Assembly: GCF_028715765.1 (NCBI RefSeq)
Contig: NZ_JAQURE010000025.1
Location: forward strand, 1-44,290
Reading direction: 5' to 3'
DNA from: Rhodoferax sp.
GTDB lineage: Bacteria; Pseudomonadota; Gammaproteobacteria; Burkholderiales; Burkholderiaceae_C
DNA: 44,290 bases
The notes below the pieces were generated by a model that searched no databases, was not told the DNA's origin, and saw only the letters and a list, made by a program, of their open reading frames with translations. A program made the position numbers and the translations under genes. Shown piece by piece: positions 1-8,624 of this stretch. Each line of letters opens with the position of its first letter. The first letter of the stretch is position 1.

Positions 1-2
1 TT

Positions 3-77
3 AGTGGGGACAACATCTCATCTCAGGACGATATCCGGGCTGCGGCCCAGGAAGAGTTTGATCACCTCAAACAATAA
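3..77 (+). CDS. C-terminal end of an unidentified protein (partial)
   Basis: An open frame enters from the left edge and ends at a TAA at 75-77, giving about 24 residues ending QEEFDHLKQ. It is acidic and helix-like. The next ORF starts 6 bases after the stop, so the two probably form the end of an operon. Too little is visible to name a family, and it could also be a remnant. Confidence 0.4.
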   Translation, partial: SGDNISSQDDIRAAAQEEFDHLKQ

Positions 78-83
78 GCAGCC

Positions 84-365
84 ATGCCATGGATCGGTAT
101 GCTGGAGAACTGGCAGATGGCACTTTCAAAAAGACTGGAGCGTTCTGCCGAAGACATTGTTGAAAACAGCCTGTTGGCGACAGACTTTTCAAATGCCAGT
201 GTTCGCGTTCAATTTGAGGATGGCACCGATCTGACGTTTCGGCATGCGTTTTACGTAGGGGAGACGCCCGCTGATGGTGCCATCCATCGAATTGCAGTGT
301 TTACCGAGCATTGCGGATATCAGGAATTCTGGATTGGCTCCAGTGATCGAATTTCGGAGAATTGA
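84..365 (+). CDS. Hypothetical protein, 93 residues
   Basis: This is a small soluble-looking protein with no signal peptide or membrane segment. The middle (residues 39-75) reads like a compact beta-sheet domain: VRVQFEDGTDLTF, then a C-terminal HRIAVFTEHCGYQEFWI stretch. I do not recognise a family. The ATG at 84 lies 6 bases behind the stop of the preceding partial frame, which suggests co-transcription; an internal Met at residue 6 or 12 is also possible. The plausible codon use and the tight spacing are the main reasons to call it real. Confidence 0.5.
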   Translation: MPWIGMLENWQMALSKRLERSAEDIVENSLLATDFSNASVRVQFEDGTDLTFRHAFYVGETPADGAIHRIAVFTEHCGYQEFWIGSSDRISEN

Positions 366-938
366 AAGCCGGGGAGCCTGGGCCGCAGAAGGCGGAAAAT
401 CCCAGGTAACGAAGGAGTCGGCGGAATCGTTAACGCTGCATGCGTAACAGTTTCATCGACCACATGAAGTCACATCGCCTGGCGAAGTGCCAAGATCGTC
501 ATGGAGACGAACATCGCAGCAAAATGTATGTCTATCTTCGAAAAAGGGTGTCGTGGTGCTTTTTCCTGCATGCGCGAGGTGCCGTAAATGTTGCTTGCGC
601 TCGACCTGTGTTTGTGAGCCCAGCGCGCCGCGGCCCGCCCATTTGGTGTTGATAAACATTTGAGCTAAGCTTGCACCTGCACGCCAAAATCGGTAGTTCA
701 TTGGTGCCTTTAGTGCCCGATTAAGTGAGCATGGTTTGGGGCTGATTGCGAGCATTACATTGGTGGAGCTTACGCTACCCCGTTCGAAAGATTGCCATAT
801 TTACGCCAGCCCTGCGTGCACCTTTTACTGAGCGGTCAGTCACTGTTGCATGCGCGTCTAACTTTTAGTCCTGCGTAACTTGTTGATCTCATTACTTTGA
901 TGTTTCTCGAAAGCCCGGTATCAGGCAAACATACTAAT
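366..938. other. Gene-poor stretch, no feature recognised
   Basis: Only short overlapping frames occur on both strands here, none with a recognisable domain or a good ribosome binding site. The segment lies between the left-edge operon remnant and an IS66 transposase tail, so it is probably decayed mobile DNA. Confidence 0.4.
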
Positions 939-1225
939 TCAGGCGAAGCAGGGCTGAAGTGGTGAACCTTTGAAGGCTGCGGCGAGGGAATCAAAGATGT
1001 TGACCCATTGCTTGTGCATGGTGGCGCAATAAGAGCGGATGACGCAGTAGTTTGTCGCACCCAAGGGTGTGCGAAAGCAGCCGGATACTTTTTGCTTGAC
1101 CTTGGGCATACGAACGGTCTGTTCGGCCAAGTTGTTTGTGAATGGCACGTCTGGCTGTGTCATGAAGCGCCAAACGTCGTTGCTGTAATCACGCAGTCGG
1201 CCAATCAAATTGGCCAAGACCCGCG
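939..1225 (-). pseudogene. IS66-family transposase, C-terminal remnant
   Basis: The minus-strand translation carries an IS66-type carboxy end: PFTNNLAEQTVRMPKVKQK, then SGCFRTPLGA, then a tail IFDSLAAAFKGSPLQPCF before the stop at 939. In intact IS66 TnpC proteins the N(N/D)xAE(Q/R) motif carries the last acidic residue of the DDE catalytic triad. The upstream part is missing: just before residue ARVLANLIGRL the frame runs into a copy of the 20-bp repeat at 1226-1245, so the gene was cut at that junction. The family assignment is firm for the motif; the specific element is unknown. Confidence 0.8.
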
Positions 1226-1447
1226 CACTGTGCGTTCCGCTACTATTTGCACAGGTTAGAAAAAGTGTGTTGTTGCCAAAGGGTACAGCCACGACTCGTT
1301 CACTGTGTATTCCGCTACTACGTTGAACGACACAAAAGTATGTTGAGATCGAACGCAGCACACACTAAACCTCGTTCACTGTGTCTTCCGCTACTAGCAT
1401 GACGGGAAAAAACCAGAATAGATGCCCCAGTGTGTATTCCGCTACTA
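1226..1447. repeat. Left cluster of four direct repeats
   Basis: Four copies of a unit of the form CACTGTGTATTCCGCTACTA occur at 1226-1245, 1301-1320, 1377-1396 and 1428-1447, all in the same orientation. The start-to-start distances are 75, 76 and 51 bases. The final 11 bases (TTCCGCTACTA) are invariant and the part before them varies. Two of the sequences between copies recur in the right cluster at 2237-2432. Multiple direct repeats near an end are typical of IS21-family termini, but I cannot confirm that family here. Confidence 0.85.
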
Positions 1448-1727
1448 ATTTGTGTCTGACCGAAAACCCCCATTTTTTTGAAAATGCTGTGCCTAAAATT
1501 TAGACGCATAGGGTTTACCCTCAATATTTTTTGATCTCATCGCTGGCAAATTTCCCTTCGCCACGCAAAACCCAAAATCTGACCAATTTGCGCCCGAGCT
1601 TCACCCCAGAATCTCACAATTCTGAGCCCCCAAATCGAATCCGCCGTGCGCTTGCTGGCATTTGTAACGATCACTATTGATACGGCCCGATTAAGTTTGA
1701 AGTCATTTTTCTACTGCCCGCCTATAG

Positions 1728-2108
1728 ATGCCCAAGCTGAAAGTTCAAACTTCACAGGGCCGCATCTATAAGCAAGAACACATTGAATTGAAGTTGGCAG
1801 ACCGCAGTCGGCAGACATTACACCGCCCCGCAAGGCGGTTAGCCGATCTCGAAACCTTTCCACCGGCGGCCAAAGTGCTGCAGAGCATGACCGCGCACTG
1901 GGCTGGCTTGACAGTTTTTGTCGCCAGCCCATGGGTAAAAATTGACAATTACGCGGCCGAGCGCAGCATGCGCATACCAGTCGTTGGAAGAAAAAACTTT
2001 AACGGCTCAGGATCTGTAGGATCCGCAGAATTGGCCGCCACGATGTACAGCTTGTTTGCCACCATGAAGCTGTGGGGCCTGAATCTGCGAACCTGGCTCA
2101 CACTGCCT
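1728..2108 (+). pseudogene. IS66-family transposase remnant (second type)
   Basis: The plus-strand frame includes residues resembling the end of an IS66 TnpC: AKVLQSMTAHW, then VKIDNYAAERSMRIPVVGRK (the IDNxxAER motif with the last catalytic acid), then AATMYSLFATMKLWGLN and LRTWL. Similarity stops near 2100 and the frame continues into unrelated sequence. No amino-terminal half is present. It lies between the two 20-bp repeat clusters and points the opposite way from the remnant at 939-1225. An inverted pair TATAGATGC / GCATCTATA flanks its start (about 1723-1770). It cannot be functional alone. Confidence 0.75.
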
Positions 2109-2236
2109 ATTTGCAGGCCTGCGCCGATAATGGCAATGCGCCGCCCGCATCCAGCAGACCGTGGCACCAGGTTCACTGGTGCACAGTGATGGCTCCGGTG
2201 CCTACAGGAAAGCACAAATACGCAAAAAAGCTCGTT

Positions 2237-2432
2237 CACTGTGCGTTCCGCTACTATTCGTGCCAGCAAGGACACCAGACTGCCCCAATGTGTGTTCCGC
2301 TACTATTTGCACAGTTTAGAAAAAGTGTGTTGTTGCCAAAGGGTACAGCCACGACTCGTTCACTGTGTCTTCCGCTACTAGCATGACGGAAAAACACCAG
2401 AATAGCTGCCCCCAGTATGTATTCCGCTACTA
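2237..2432. repeat. Right cluster of four direct repeats
   Basis: Four further copies of the TTCCGCTACTA-ending unit lie at 2237-2256, 2286-2305, 2361-2380 and 2413-2432, in the same orientation as the left cluster, with distances of 49, 75 and 52. The block running from TTTGCACAG through AGAAAAAGTGTG to ACGACTCGTT, and the following block starting AGCATGACGG, are near-identical to 1246-1300 and 1397-1427. The whole segment is therefore a shuffled duplicate of the left cluster rather than a simple tandem array. Confidence 0.85.
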
Positions 2433-2604
2433 CGTTGACCGAATCGGTTCCGGAAGAATTTAGCGGCCCGAAGGGAGAGCAGGCAACCCTCCTGACTAAA
2501 GTCGATTCTCTTAGCACTGGCGGTCAAAACGCTTCGTTCGGGGACTCATTAGTCAACCATTCACCAGCGTCGCATGAGAGTGAACCAAACCGTGGGAGGC
2601 AAGA

Positions 2605-2805
2605 TCATGCGGCCTGGCGTGCGTGCGACGAGTTCGCGCATGGCATCTTGGTCAATTCTGCAAGTCTCGCCACGGAGAATTCGCCATTTAGTACAGCGAC
2701 CCTGACCTGCGCCAAGCAGTGCGCTCCTTCGTCGGTCCACCGCATTTGTTGCTTCTTCGCCATGCGATGGCTGACAACCTGATTCACTGCAGATTCAGTA
2801 CCAGC
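2605..2805 (-). pseudogene. Transposase C-terminal remnant (ISKra4-like?)
   Basis: The minus strand encodes AGTESAVNQVVSHRMAKKQQ followed by MRWTDEGAHCLAQVRVAVL, a carboxy-terminal signature I associate with transposases of the ISKra4 type; the family name is from memory and uncertain. Everything upstream of this tail is missing, and a CRISPR repeat starts 13 bases beyond the recognisable part. The truncation therefore abuts the CRISPR remnant. Confidence 0.5.
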
Positions 2806-2818
2806 CGCATCACAGCGG

Positions 2819-2908
2819 CGGTTCATCCCCACGTGCATGGGGAACACGGAATGAGCTCCATGCCTGATTTGCCAAACATCGGTTCATCCCCACGTGCATG
2901 GGGAACAC
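2819..2908. CRISPR. Orphan two-repeat type I-E CRISPR
   Basis: Two identical 29-base repeats occupy 2819-2847 and 2880-2908 and enclose one 32-base spacer (2848-2879). The repeat starts CGGTTCATCCCCACG and ends GGGGAACAC, the classical type I-E form with the inner CCCC/GGGG palindrome, and 29+32 is the standard I-E period. There are no cas genes and no further repeat on either side, so it is a relic, or a mini-array that could only work with Cas proteins in trans. Confidence 0.85.
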
Positions 2909-2913
2909 TGCAA

Positions 2914-3075
2914 TGTGCCTCAGCATGATGGTTTGCAGCTCGGTTGTCGCAAGACACAAGCGCTGTCGCACCTGGGCGAGCTGCATGCCTTGCGTGATAA
3001 CTTGCTGATCCAGCTGGCTTTGCTGATTCGCGAATGCCACCACACCGCCGGTGCCTGAATGGAAGTCATTCGACG
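2914..3075 (-). pseudogene. Coding-like remnant next to the CRISPR
   Basis: The minus-strand frame contains a helix-rich stretch, GGVVAFANQQSQLDQQVITQ then GMQLAQVRQRLCLATTELQT, which reads like part of a real protein (faintly like a coiled conjugation component) before running straight into the CRISPR repeat. I cannot assign a family. It suggests that an older gene was cut where the array now lies. Confidence 0.25.
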
Positions 3076-3628
3076 CGTTTCGCGATTCTCTACCACGGCG
3101 CGATCGAGGCAAATCCGACCTGGAATAGATTCAAAACCTATTTCGGTAGAGGGGTGCGCTCACACTTCGATGCATCGGAAGCACGACGAACGCAGTCTGC
3201 GAGCCACGAGTTTATTCTTTCATGCGGGAGCACCCGAAAGGTGAACGCATGAAGAAGTCTCTCCTCCAAAGCAGCCACCAGCGAGTGACGGCAGTTGGCC
3301 AAGAACGGAAGTGGATTTTCGTTCTCCGTGGCAGTCATTGTCATTCAGTAATGCCACTTGCGGCAGTTCCTGCGTCAGCAGACTCGACGTGAAATCGGAT
3401 TGAATTCCGGCCGGCGTCCTTGGCCTGCTACATGGCTACATCGGCTGACTTCAATATCTCATCCTGACTTAGTTCATCACTTGCTACAGCGAACGTGCCA
3501 CTTGGTAACTCCTTGCGAATGCGCGTCGCATGGCTGCCAAACGACATATCGACCGCCCCATCCACTGAAGCCAATCCTGGAATTTCACCAAGTCCCTTCT
3601 CACACTAATTTCCACACCGCTGCGCACT
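3076..3628. other. Gene-poor stretch
   Basis: About 550 bases contain only short overlapping frames without recognisable domains. The segment separates the CRISPR remnant from the 3' end of the GGDEF gene. I see no convincing terminator or RNA gene in it. Confidence 0.35.
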
Positions 3629-5482
3629 TCAAGGTTCCACCATTGGCTCGTACTCAACGCAGTTACGCCCATTTTCCTTTGCACGGTAAAGGGCGTTGTC
3701 TACCAATCGCAATAGGCCCTCAACTTCTGAACTATTGTCCGGGTAGACTGAAATGCCAGCCGAAAAGGTGGCTTCAACACTGAATGTGCCGTGTATTACA
3801 GGTCTAGCAGCCAAGGTGCTCTGCCAATTCTTTGCCCGCACCAGCGCCTGGTCCGTGCTCATATTGGGCAATGCAACCAAGAATTCTTCTCCTCCATAGC
3901 GACAGATGATGTCGCCTTCGCGCGCACCATGCAAAAGAATCGATGCCATGGCCTTCAATACCGAGTCACCGGTCGGGTGGCCATAGGTGTCGTTGATTCG
4001 CTTAAAGTGATCAAGGTCTAACATGATCAATGCGAGCGAATATCCTTCACGTTTGGCTCGCGACAGTTCACGAGGGAGCGTTTCCTCCATGTACCGACGG
4101 TTGTGCAGACCCGTCAGTGAATCGCGCACAGCCTGCTCTTTCAATTGCGTCTGCAGCGCCAGTATCTCCTGCAACTGTTCTTGCAGCCGGACATTTGCAT
4201 CCTCGAGCCGTCTCTCATGCTGTTTGCTGGCATCAATGTCTCGGGTGATCCCGTTGTAGCCGATGACCCTACCGTCAGGGTTGTAGCTCGTAGTGGAGCT
4301 CACTTCTGTCCAGACGCTGGTGCCATCTTTGCGGATTTGGGGAGCTCGAAATACAAACTGGGGATCCACTTTGCCCAGTTCTTCATCTGCTCGCCGCTTG
4401 GCACTCAAGTCGGTGATTATCGACTTTCCCTCCGGAGTGAACAGTTCCAGGACAGATCGACCCAATACCTCGTCCTTGGAAAACCCGCGCAAGCGCTGGT
4501 CAGCGCCGTTGATGTACGTGAATCGCATCTGTGAGTCAAGTTCCCAGACTACATCACCGGTGTTCTCCGCAAGGAAACGGAAACGCTCCTCACTGACTCT
4601 CAGTGCCAATTCCATGTTCTTGCGCTCATCAATGTCGCGCATGATTCCGTTAAATGCGGTGATGACACCGTTCTGGCCATAAATGGGGTTTGAATTGATT
4701 TCTGCCCAGAACGGTTTACCTGACTTGCGAATATGGGGAACCTCAAACCTGAGTGCAACATTGACTTTTCCAAGTGCTTCGTTCTCCTTTCGCTTGACCA
4801 TCATGGCCGCAACGGTAGTGCGCCCCTGAGGCGTAAAGAACTCCATCACAGGGCGGCCAATAATCTCTTCCTGGGAAAATCCACTGAGGTGGGTGTAGGC
4901 CGCGTTGACGTAGGTAAAGCGCATCTGACCGTCAAGCTGCCAGACCGTGTCCGCCGTGTTTTCTGCCAGAAAGCGAAATTTCTCCTCACTGGCACGCAAG
5001 GCAATTTCTGCCTTCTTACGTTCCGTAATGTCCTCTGCGAAGACAGCGACACGCCGCACCACACCATCATGGTCAATGGCAGGAATCAGGCTGTGTCGAT
5101 AGTGGACGCCATTTCGCTCATCCTCAAGAAAGACCGGTACACGTTGAGTCTCTGCCTGCTTGACGATAGAGCGGCGTCCAATGGATGTTGCTTCATCAAA
5201 GAGCGAAAACACATTGCGTCCAATCAGCTCACCGAGTTCAATCCCGAAGTGAGTCGTGGATTTGCTGTTTGCACAAACGATTGTCCCTTCGAGATCAATT
5301 AGCAACGAAATACCAGGGGTTGCGTTGATCAGGGCCTGGAGTTCAGTCTCGCTTGTATACAGACCCAAAGGAGTAGAGTGGCAAGTAATCGTCATCGCGC
5401 CATTTTGCAACGCTTTGGCCTTGCCTCCAAAGAAGATTGCGGACTTTTTGGTGAGCACTGGACGACTGGTCCTGAATTCCAC
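3629..5482 (-). CDS. Diguanylate cyclase with three PAS domains
   Basis: The protein has 617 codons from a GTG at 5482. The N-terminal 29 residues look unlike protein sequence, and the ATG at 5395 is an alternative start just before the first PAS. PAS domains lie at about residues 45-155, 165-290 and 295-415, two of them opening with the twin phrase FRFLAENT(A/G)D. A short coiled linker (RLEDANVRLQEQLQ) follows, then a GGDEF domain from about 445. The active-site motif is RYGGEEF and an RxxD inhibitory I-site (REGD) lies exactly five residues before GGEEF, so it should make c-di-GMP under product inhibition. No membrane segment is seen, so sensing is cytoplasmic, perhaps of a small molecule or redox state. 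No partner phosphodiesterase is adjacent, and it is isolated among mobile-element remnants. Confidence 0.9.
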   Translation of the reverse strand: MEFRTSRPVLTKKSAIFFGGKAKALQNGAMTITCHSTPLGLYTSETELQALINATPGISLLIDLEGTIVCANSKSTTHFGIELGELIGRNVFSLFDEATSIGRRSIVKQAETQRVPVFLEDERNGVHYRHSLIPAIDHDGVVRRVAVFAEDITERKKAEIALRASEEKFRFLAENTADTVWQLDGQMRFTYVNAAYTHLSGFSQEEIIGRPVMEFFTPQGRTTVAAMMVKRKENEALGKVNVALRFEVPHIRKSGKPFWAEINSNPIYGQNGVITAFNGIMRDIDERKNMELALRVSEERFRFLAENTGDVVWELDSQMRFTYINGADQRLRGFSKDEVLGRSVLELFTPEGKSIITDLSAKRRADEELGKVDPQFVFRAPQIRKDGTSVWTEVSSTTSYNPDGRVIGYNGITRDIDASKQHERRLEDANVRLQEQLQEILALQTQLKEQAVRDSLTGLHNRRYMEETLPRELSRAKREGYSLALIMLDLDHFKRINDTYGHPTGDSVLKAMASILLHGAREGDIICRYGGEEFLVALPNMSTDQALVRAKNWQSTLAARPVIHGTFSVEATFSAGISVYPDNSSEVEGLLRLVDNALYRAKENGRNCVEYEPMVEP

Positions 5483-5639
5483 GTCCGACAGCTATGGGCA
5501 CGATGGAGTTGGTGGTGAAGGTCGGCCGACCTGTCTCCAAAATCATGAAACTGGCTTACCCGGAACCGGGTACTGGTGGCCGTCAGGTAACGCTGCAGTG
5601 CCGACCACCAATTTGAAAAACTGATTTTCACGGCTGAAT

Positions 5640-5975
5640 GACCGCTCCCGAGATTCGGGCGCCAAAAACGAAAGTCTGCTTCCGGCGAAATTGAAGGTCA
5701 GCTTTCCCACTTTCCGGTGGTGTCCTTGCGGCTCTGTTGAACGGCGGGTAAGGGTCTTAAAGAGCCGGACAGTGGTGAATCTTGGGTGACTGCACCCCAA
5801 CTACCACTGTGATTTCACGCCTCAGACTGGCCGCTCTAAAGCTGACAATCGGCGGCTGCATAGTTCACACCCGGGCAAACAGCCGCCGACTTTAACGTGA
5901 AAGAAACGTACCTGTAAACGAGCACGATCCTGACCCCTGCAAGGTCAATCGCACATCAAGGTAATCTCAACTGAT
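5640..5975. other. Non-coding stretch with a 10-bp inverted repeat
   Basis: No convincing gene lies between the GGDEF gene's upstream region and the IS110 transposase. The stretch carries an exact inverted pair TCGGCGGCTG (5849-5858) and CAGCCGCCGA (5880-5889), able to form a 10-bp stem with a 21-base loop. The whole block reads like an interspersed repeat or IS remnant, but I cannot name it. Confidence 0.4.
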
Positions 5976-5982
5976 CAGTGTC

Positions 5983-7212
5983 TCAGGCGGATGCTGGCAC
6001 GAACCCATGCTTGGTCAACATCTGCAACCACCGTGGCGCGTTGCGCGCCACCATCAATGCCTCGTAGTCCACGGTCTTGTCCACGTAGTGCGTCTTTTTG
6101 CTCAACATGGCGTAGATCGTGCGCAGCATCTTGTGCCCCAGCGCCACAATCGAACGCTTGTGACCCTTGCGCACTTTCAGGGCTTGAAACTTGTCTTTGA
6201 GTGCACAGCGACTGCGCCCGGCGGCCTGTGCAAACTCGCACAACAAGCGACGCACCCAGGCGTTTCCCTTCCTGATGCGCCCACTCTTTCGCTTTGCCGC
6301 CGATTCGTTGTTGCCCGGACACATCCCCACCCAACTGGCCAGTCGCTGGGCGCTGCCAAAGACACTCATGTCAGAGCCAATCTCAACCAGCAGCATGGCC
6401 GCACCCATCAGGTCAATGCCAGGCAAGGTTTGCAGCAGTTGCAAAGGAACGCTGTAACCAGCGCTGTGCAAGGAACGCAGTAACTCAGAGTCAAAGCGAG
6501 CCATGCGCACTTCAAGCTCCTCAATATGCGCCATGATCTCGCCCAGCACAAATCGATGCGCTGGTGTGATCTCTTCGGCCTGCAAGGCCTCAAAGATCTC
6601 TTCCCGGCTGGCACGCAGGCGATTGCTGGCCAGGCTCAATACGTCGGGCACGCTCTTGCCTGCGATCAGTGCCTTCACCATGGCGCGTGCCGATTGCCCG
6701 TGCAAATCAGAGACCACCACGCCCAAACGGATGCCCGCATCGGTGAGCAATTTGTGCAGCCGGTTTTTCTCAGCAGCGAGTATGCTGCCGAGCTTTTGGC
6801 GCTGGCGCGCAATGTGGCGCAGGCTGCGAAGGTCCGCCTTGGCGATGAAGGAGGCGCGCAAAAGCCCAGCGCGTGCCAGCGAGGCCAGCCACTGCGCATC
6901 AGCCACGTCGGTCTTGCGACCCGGCACCGCTTTGACATGGCGAGCGTTGACGACCCAGGCGATGATGCCCACCCCCTCCAGCGCCGCGTAAGGGCTCTTC
7001 CAGTAAATGCCGGTGCTCTCCATGACGACCACATCCGGGCCGATTGAGCGCGCCCACTCGGCCAGCGCCTTGCGGTCGCGCTTGAAGCCACCAAACTGCC
7101 GCAACTCATACGTCACACTGCCGTCGGGCTGTTCGGTGATGGCGCAGCCCGTGATTTGCGCTTGATGCACGTCCAGACCTATTGAGCGTTTGTAGATGGG
7201 AGCAATGTCCAT
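5983..7212 (-). mobile_element. IS110-family transposase (intact gene)
   Basis: The product is 409 residues long, the usual size for IS110 enzymes, which act as DEDD-type recombinases guided by a bridge RNA encoded in the element. The N-terminal RuvC-like domain shows D14 (GLDVHQ), E65 (MESTGIYW), and D102/D105 (GRKTDVADAQW). The C-terminal Transposase_20 domain has LQTLPGIDLMGAAML, RLASWVGMCPGNNES and KRKSGRIRKGNAWVRRLL, where the catalytic serine is expected. The frame is uninterrupted, so the element may be active. The start at 7212 is preceded by a purine-rich GGAGGAAAT on the minus strand. IS110 elements lack conventional terminal inverted repeats, so I cannot set element ends. Confidence 0.9.
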
Positions 7213-7578
7213 CGATTTCCTCCAGTTGATGTGTAAACTTCAAAACTGGAGGTGCTGGAGTGCCCCACCGAAATTGCTTGTCTGAGCTCAACACTCAGCA
7301 GCCCTATTTAACGTGAGATCTCATCGGGCAACCGATGGAGTCAATTCGGGGTACGAGTCGGTGAAGGCGTGCCAAGTTAGCTATCGGGATGCCTGCTCCC
7401 AAAGAATTTTCTCGGCATCTACCCCGGCACCTCCACCCTCAAGTTTCTTTCATCATCCGGGGTGTCGGCTTGGATTCATGAAAGTTAGGAGCACCAAACC
7501 AAGTTCTCTCTCAGAATTTGTGAAATTGTCCGAGCTCAGCACTACAGCTTTCAGTCTGTCTTAAGGTTTTCGGCGAGG
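7213..7578. other. Non-coding flank upstream of the IS110 gene with a hairpin
   Basis: This 366-base gap holds an exact inverted repeat, CCTCCAGTT (7219-7227) and AACTGGAGG (7244-7252), directly in front of the transposase start. The left part may belong to the IS end and could hold a bridge RNA. The rest (about 7310-7578) contains only an unconvincing short frame. Confidence 0.4.
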
Positions 7579-8202
7579 TCAAGCCTCCGTGTCCTCGGCC
7601 ATTTCCAGGGCGTCATCAACCTCAATTCCCAGATACCTCACGGTGCTTTCAATTTTTGCATGGCCAAGTAAAAGTTGCACAGCCCGCAGGTTTTTGGTGC
7701 GTCGGTAGATGAGCGACGCCTTGGTACGCCTCATGGAATGGGTTCCGTATGCGGCGGGGTCGAGGCCAATCTCACGCACCCAGTTGTCAACGATGCGGGC
7801 ATACTGACGGGTTCCCAGATGCGGGGAGTCATGTATTCGGCTTGGGAATAAGAAGTCTTCAGACCTCAGATTGGCCTCTTTGATCCAAGCACTCACCGCT
7901 TCCTGGGTGGGTGGGGTAATCTCGAATTGCACCGGCCTGGCGGTCTTTTGCTGCATGATGATGGCGCGTGCAGCTACGCGATCACCATGACAGATGTCAC
8001 GAACCTTGAGTTTCACCAGATCGCAAGCCCGTAACTTACTGTCGAGCCCCAAATCGAACATGGCCAGTTCTCTGACCCGGTGTTCGACCTGCAATCGCAC
8101 GCGGATGGCCCAGATTTCCTTCAGTTTGAATGGCGCCTTTTGGCCCACCAACTTGTCCTTGTTCCACGGTTCGTGGTGGGACTTGTTGCTTGATTCTTCC
8201 AT
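7579..8202 (-). CDS. Stand-alone tyrosine recombinase (integrase)
   Basis: The 207-residue protein consists of little more than the catalytic domain of a phage-type integrase. All catalytic residues appear in order: R58 (SKLRACDL), K86 (QQKTARPV), H155 and R158 (THSMRRTKAS), H181 (LLLGHAKI) and the nucleophile Y190 (TVRYLGI). The usual N-terminal SAM-like arm-binding domain is missing, but this short form with the opening PWNKDKLVGQKAPFKLKEIW is a recurrent family, so it is not obviously truncated. The ATG at 8202 has AAGGA just upstream on the minus strand, inside the overlapping palindromes at 8206-8235. No excisionase or phage gene is adjacent. Confidence 0.88.
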   Translation of the reverse strand: MEESSNKSHHEPWNKDKLVGQKAPFKLKEIWAIRVRLQVEHRVRELAMFDLGLDSKLRACDLVKLKVRDICHGDRVAARAIIMQQKTARPVQFEITPPTQEAVSAWIKEANLRSEDFLFPSRIHDSPHLGTRQYARIVDNWVREIGLDPAAYGTHSMRRTKASLIYRRTKNLRAVQLLLGHAKIESTVRYLGIEVDDALEMAEDTEA

Positions 8203-8205
8203 GAT

Positions 8206-8235
8206 GAATTCCTTGTAGTTGAAAGGAATTCAACT
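8206..8235. promoter_or_regulatory. Overlapping palindromes at the integrase start
   Basis: GAATTCCTT (8206-8214) pairs exactly with AAGGAATTC (8223-8231), and, overlapping it, AGTTGAA (8217-8223) pairs with TTCAACT (8229-8235). On the minus strand the first hairpin contains the AAGGA ribosome binding site, four bases in front of the integrase ATG. It could be an operator, a translational switch, or a core recombination site. Confidence 0.5.
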
Positions 8236-8624
8236 TTCCCGCTTTTTGGCGGCGATGGCCAGTACGATTTTCAGCTTTAGCGCAGGTAGTTTGAAACTTC
8301 TGATCTTCATCAAAAATGGCAAGCGGCCAGCCAAATTTCCCGAGTGGTCGACCGTTTAAGACCCATAAGAGCCGCTCACGACTGGCAGCTTTCCGGTTGT
8401 CCAGTTCAACTCCAGCCAGAAGCCTTTCGTGGCATTCGGCTACGTGCCCATGGCGGTCAGCCACCGTTGGAGGAAGAAGTCATTCAACTTGGCGCATGAA
8501 AATCCGCATGCTGTCGTTCATAACCTGAAGGCCGTTTGCGTCGTTGCAGTTGCATCTCGGTGAGCTTGGCTGATTACCCCACCCACTTGGGGCCCTGCAC
8601 TCGATCAGTCTCCCCAGGGATGGA
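8236..8624. other. Gene-poor stretch
   Basis: Between the integrase leader and the pirin remnant there are only overlapping short frames without recognisable domains. I see no RNA gene or clear promoter. Confidence 0.35.

Noticed and set aside
1226..2432. Reading the 20-bp repeats as a CRISPR array
   Set aside because: Spacings jump between about 50 and 75 bases, several intervening segments are shared between clusters, and the repeat lacks a CRISPR-like form.
7313..7564. An 83-codon plus-strand frame between the IS110 gene and the integrase
   Set aside because: It has no recognisable domain, a low-complexity Ser/Pro composition and no clear ribosome binding site.
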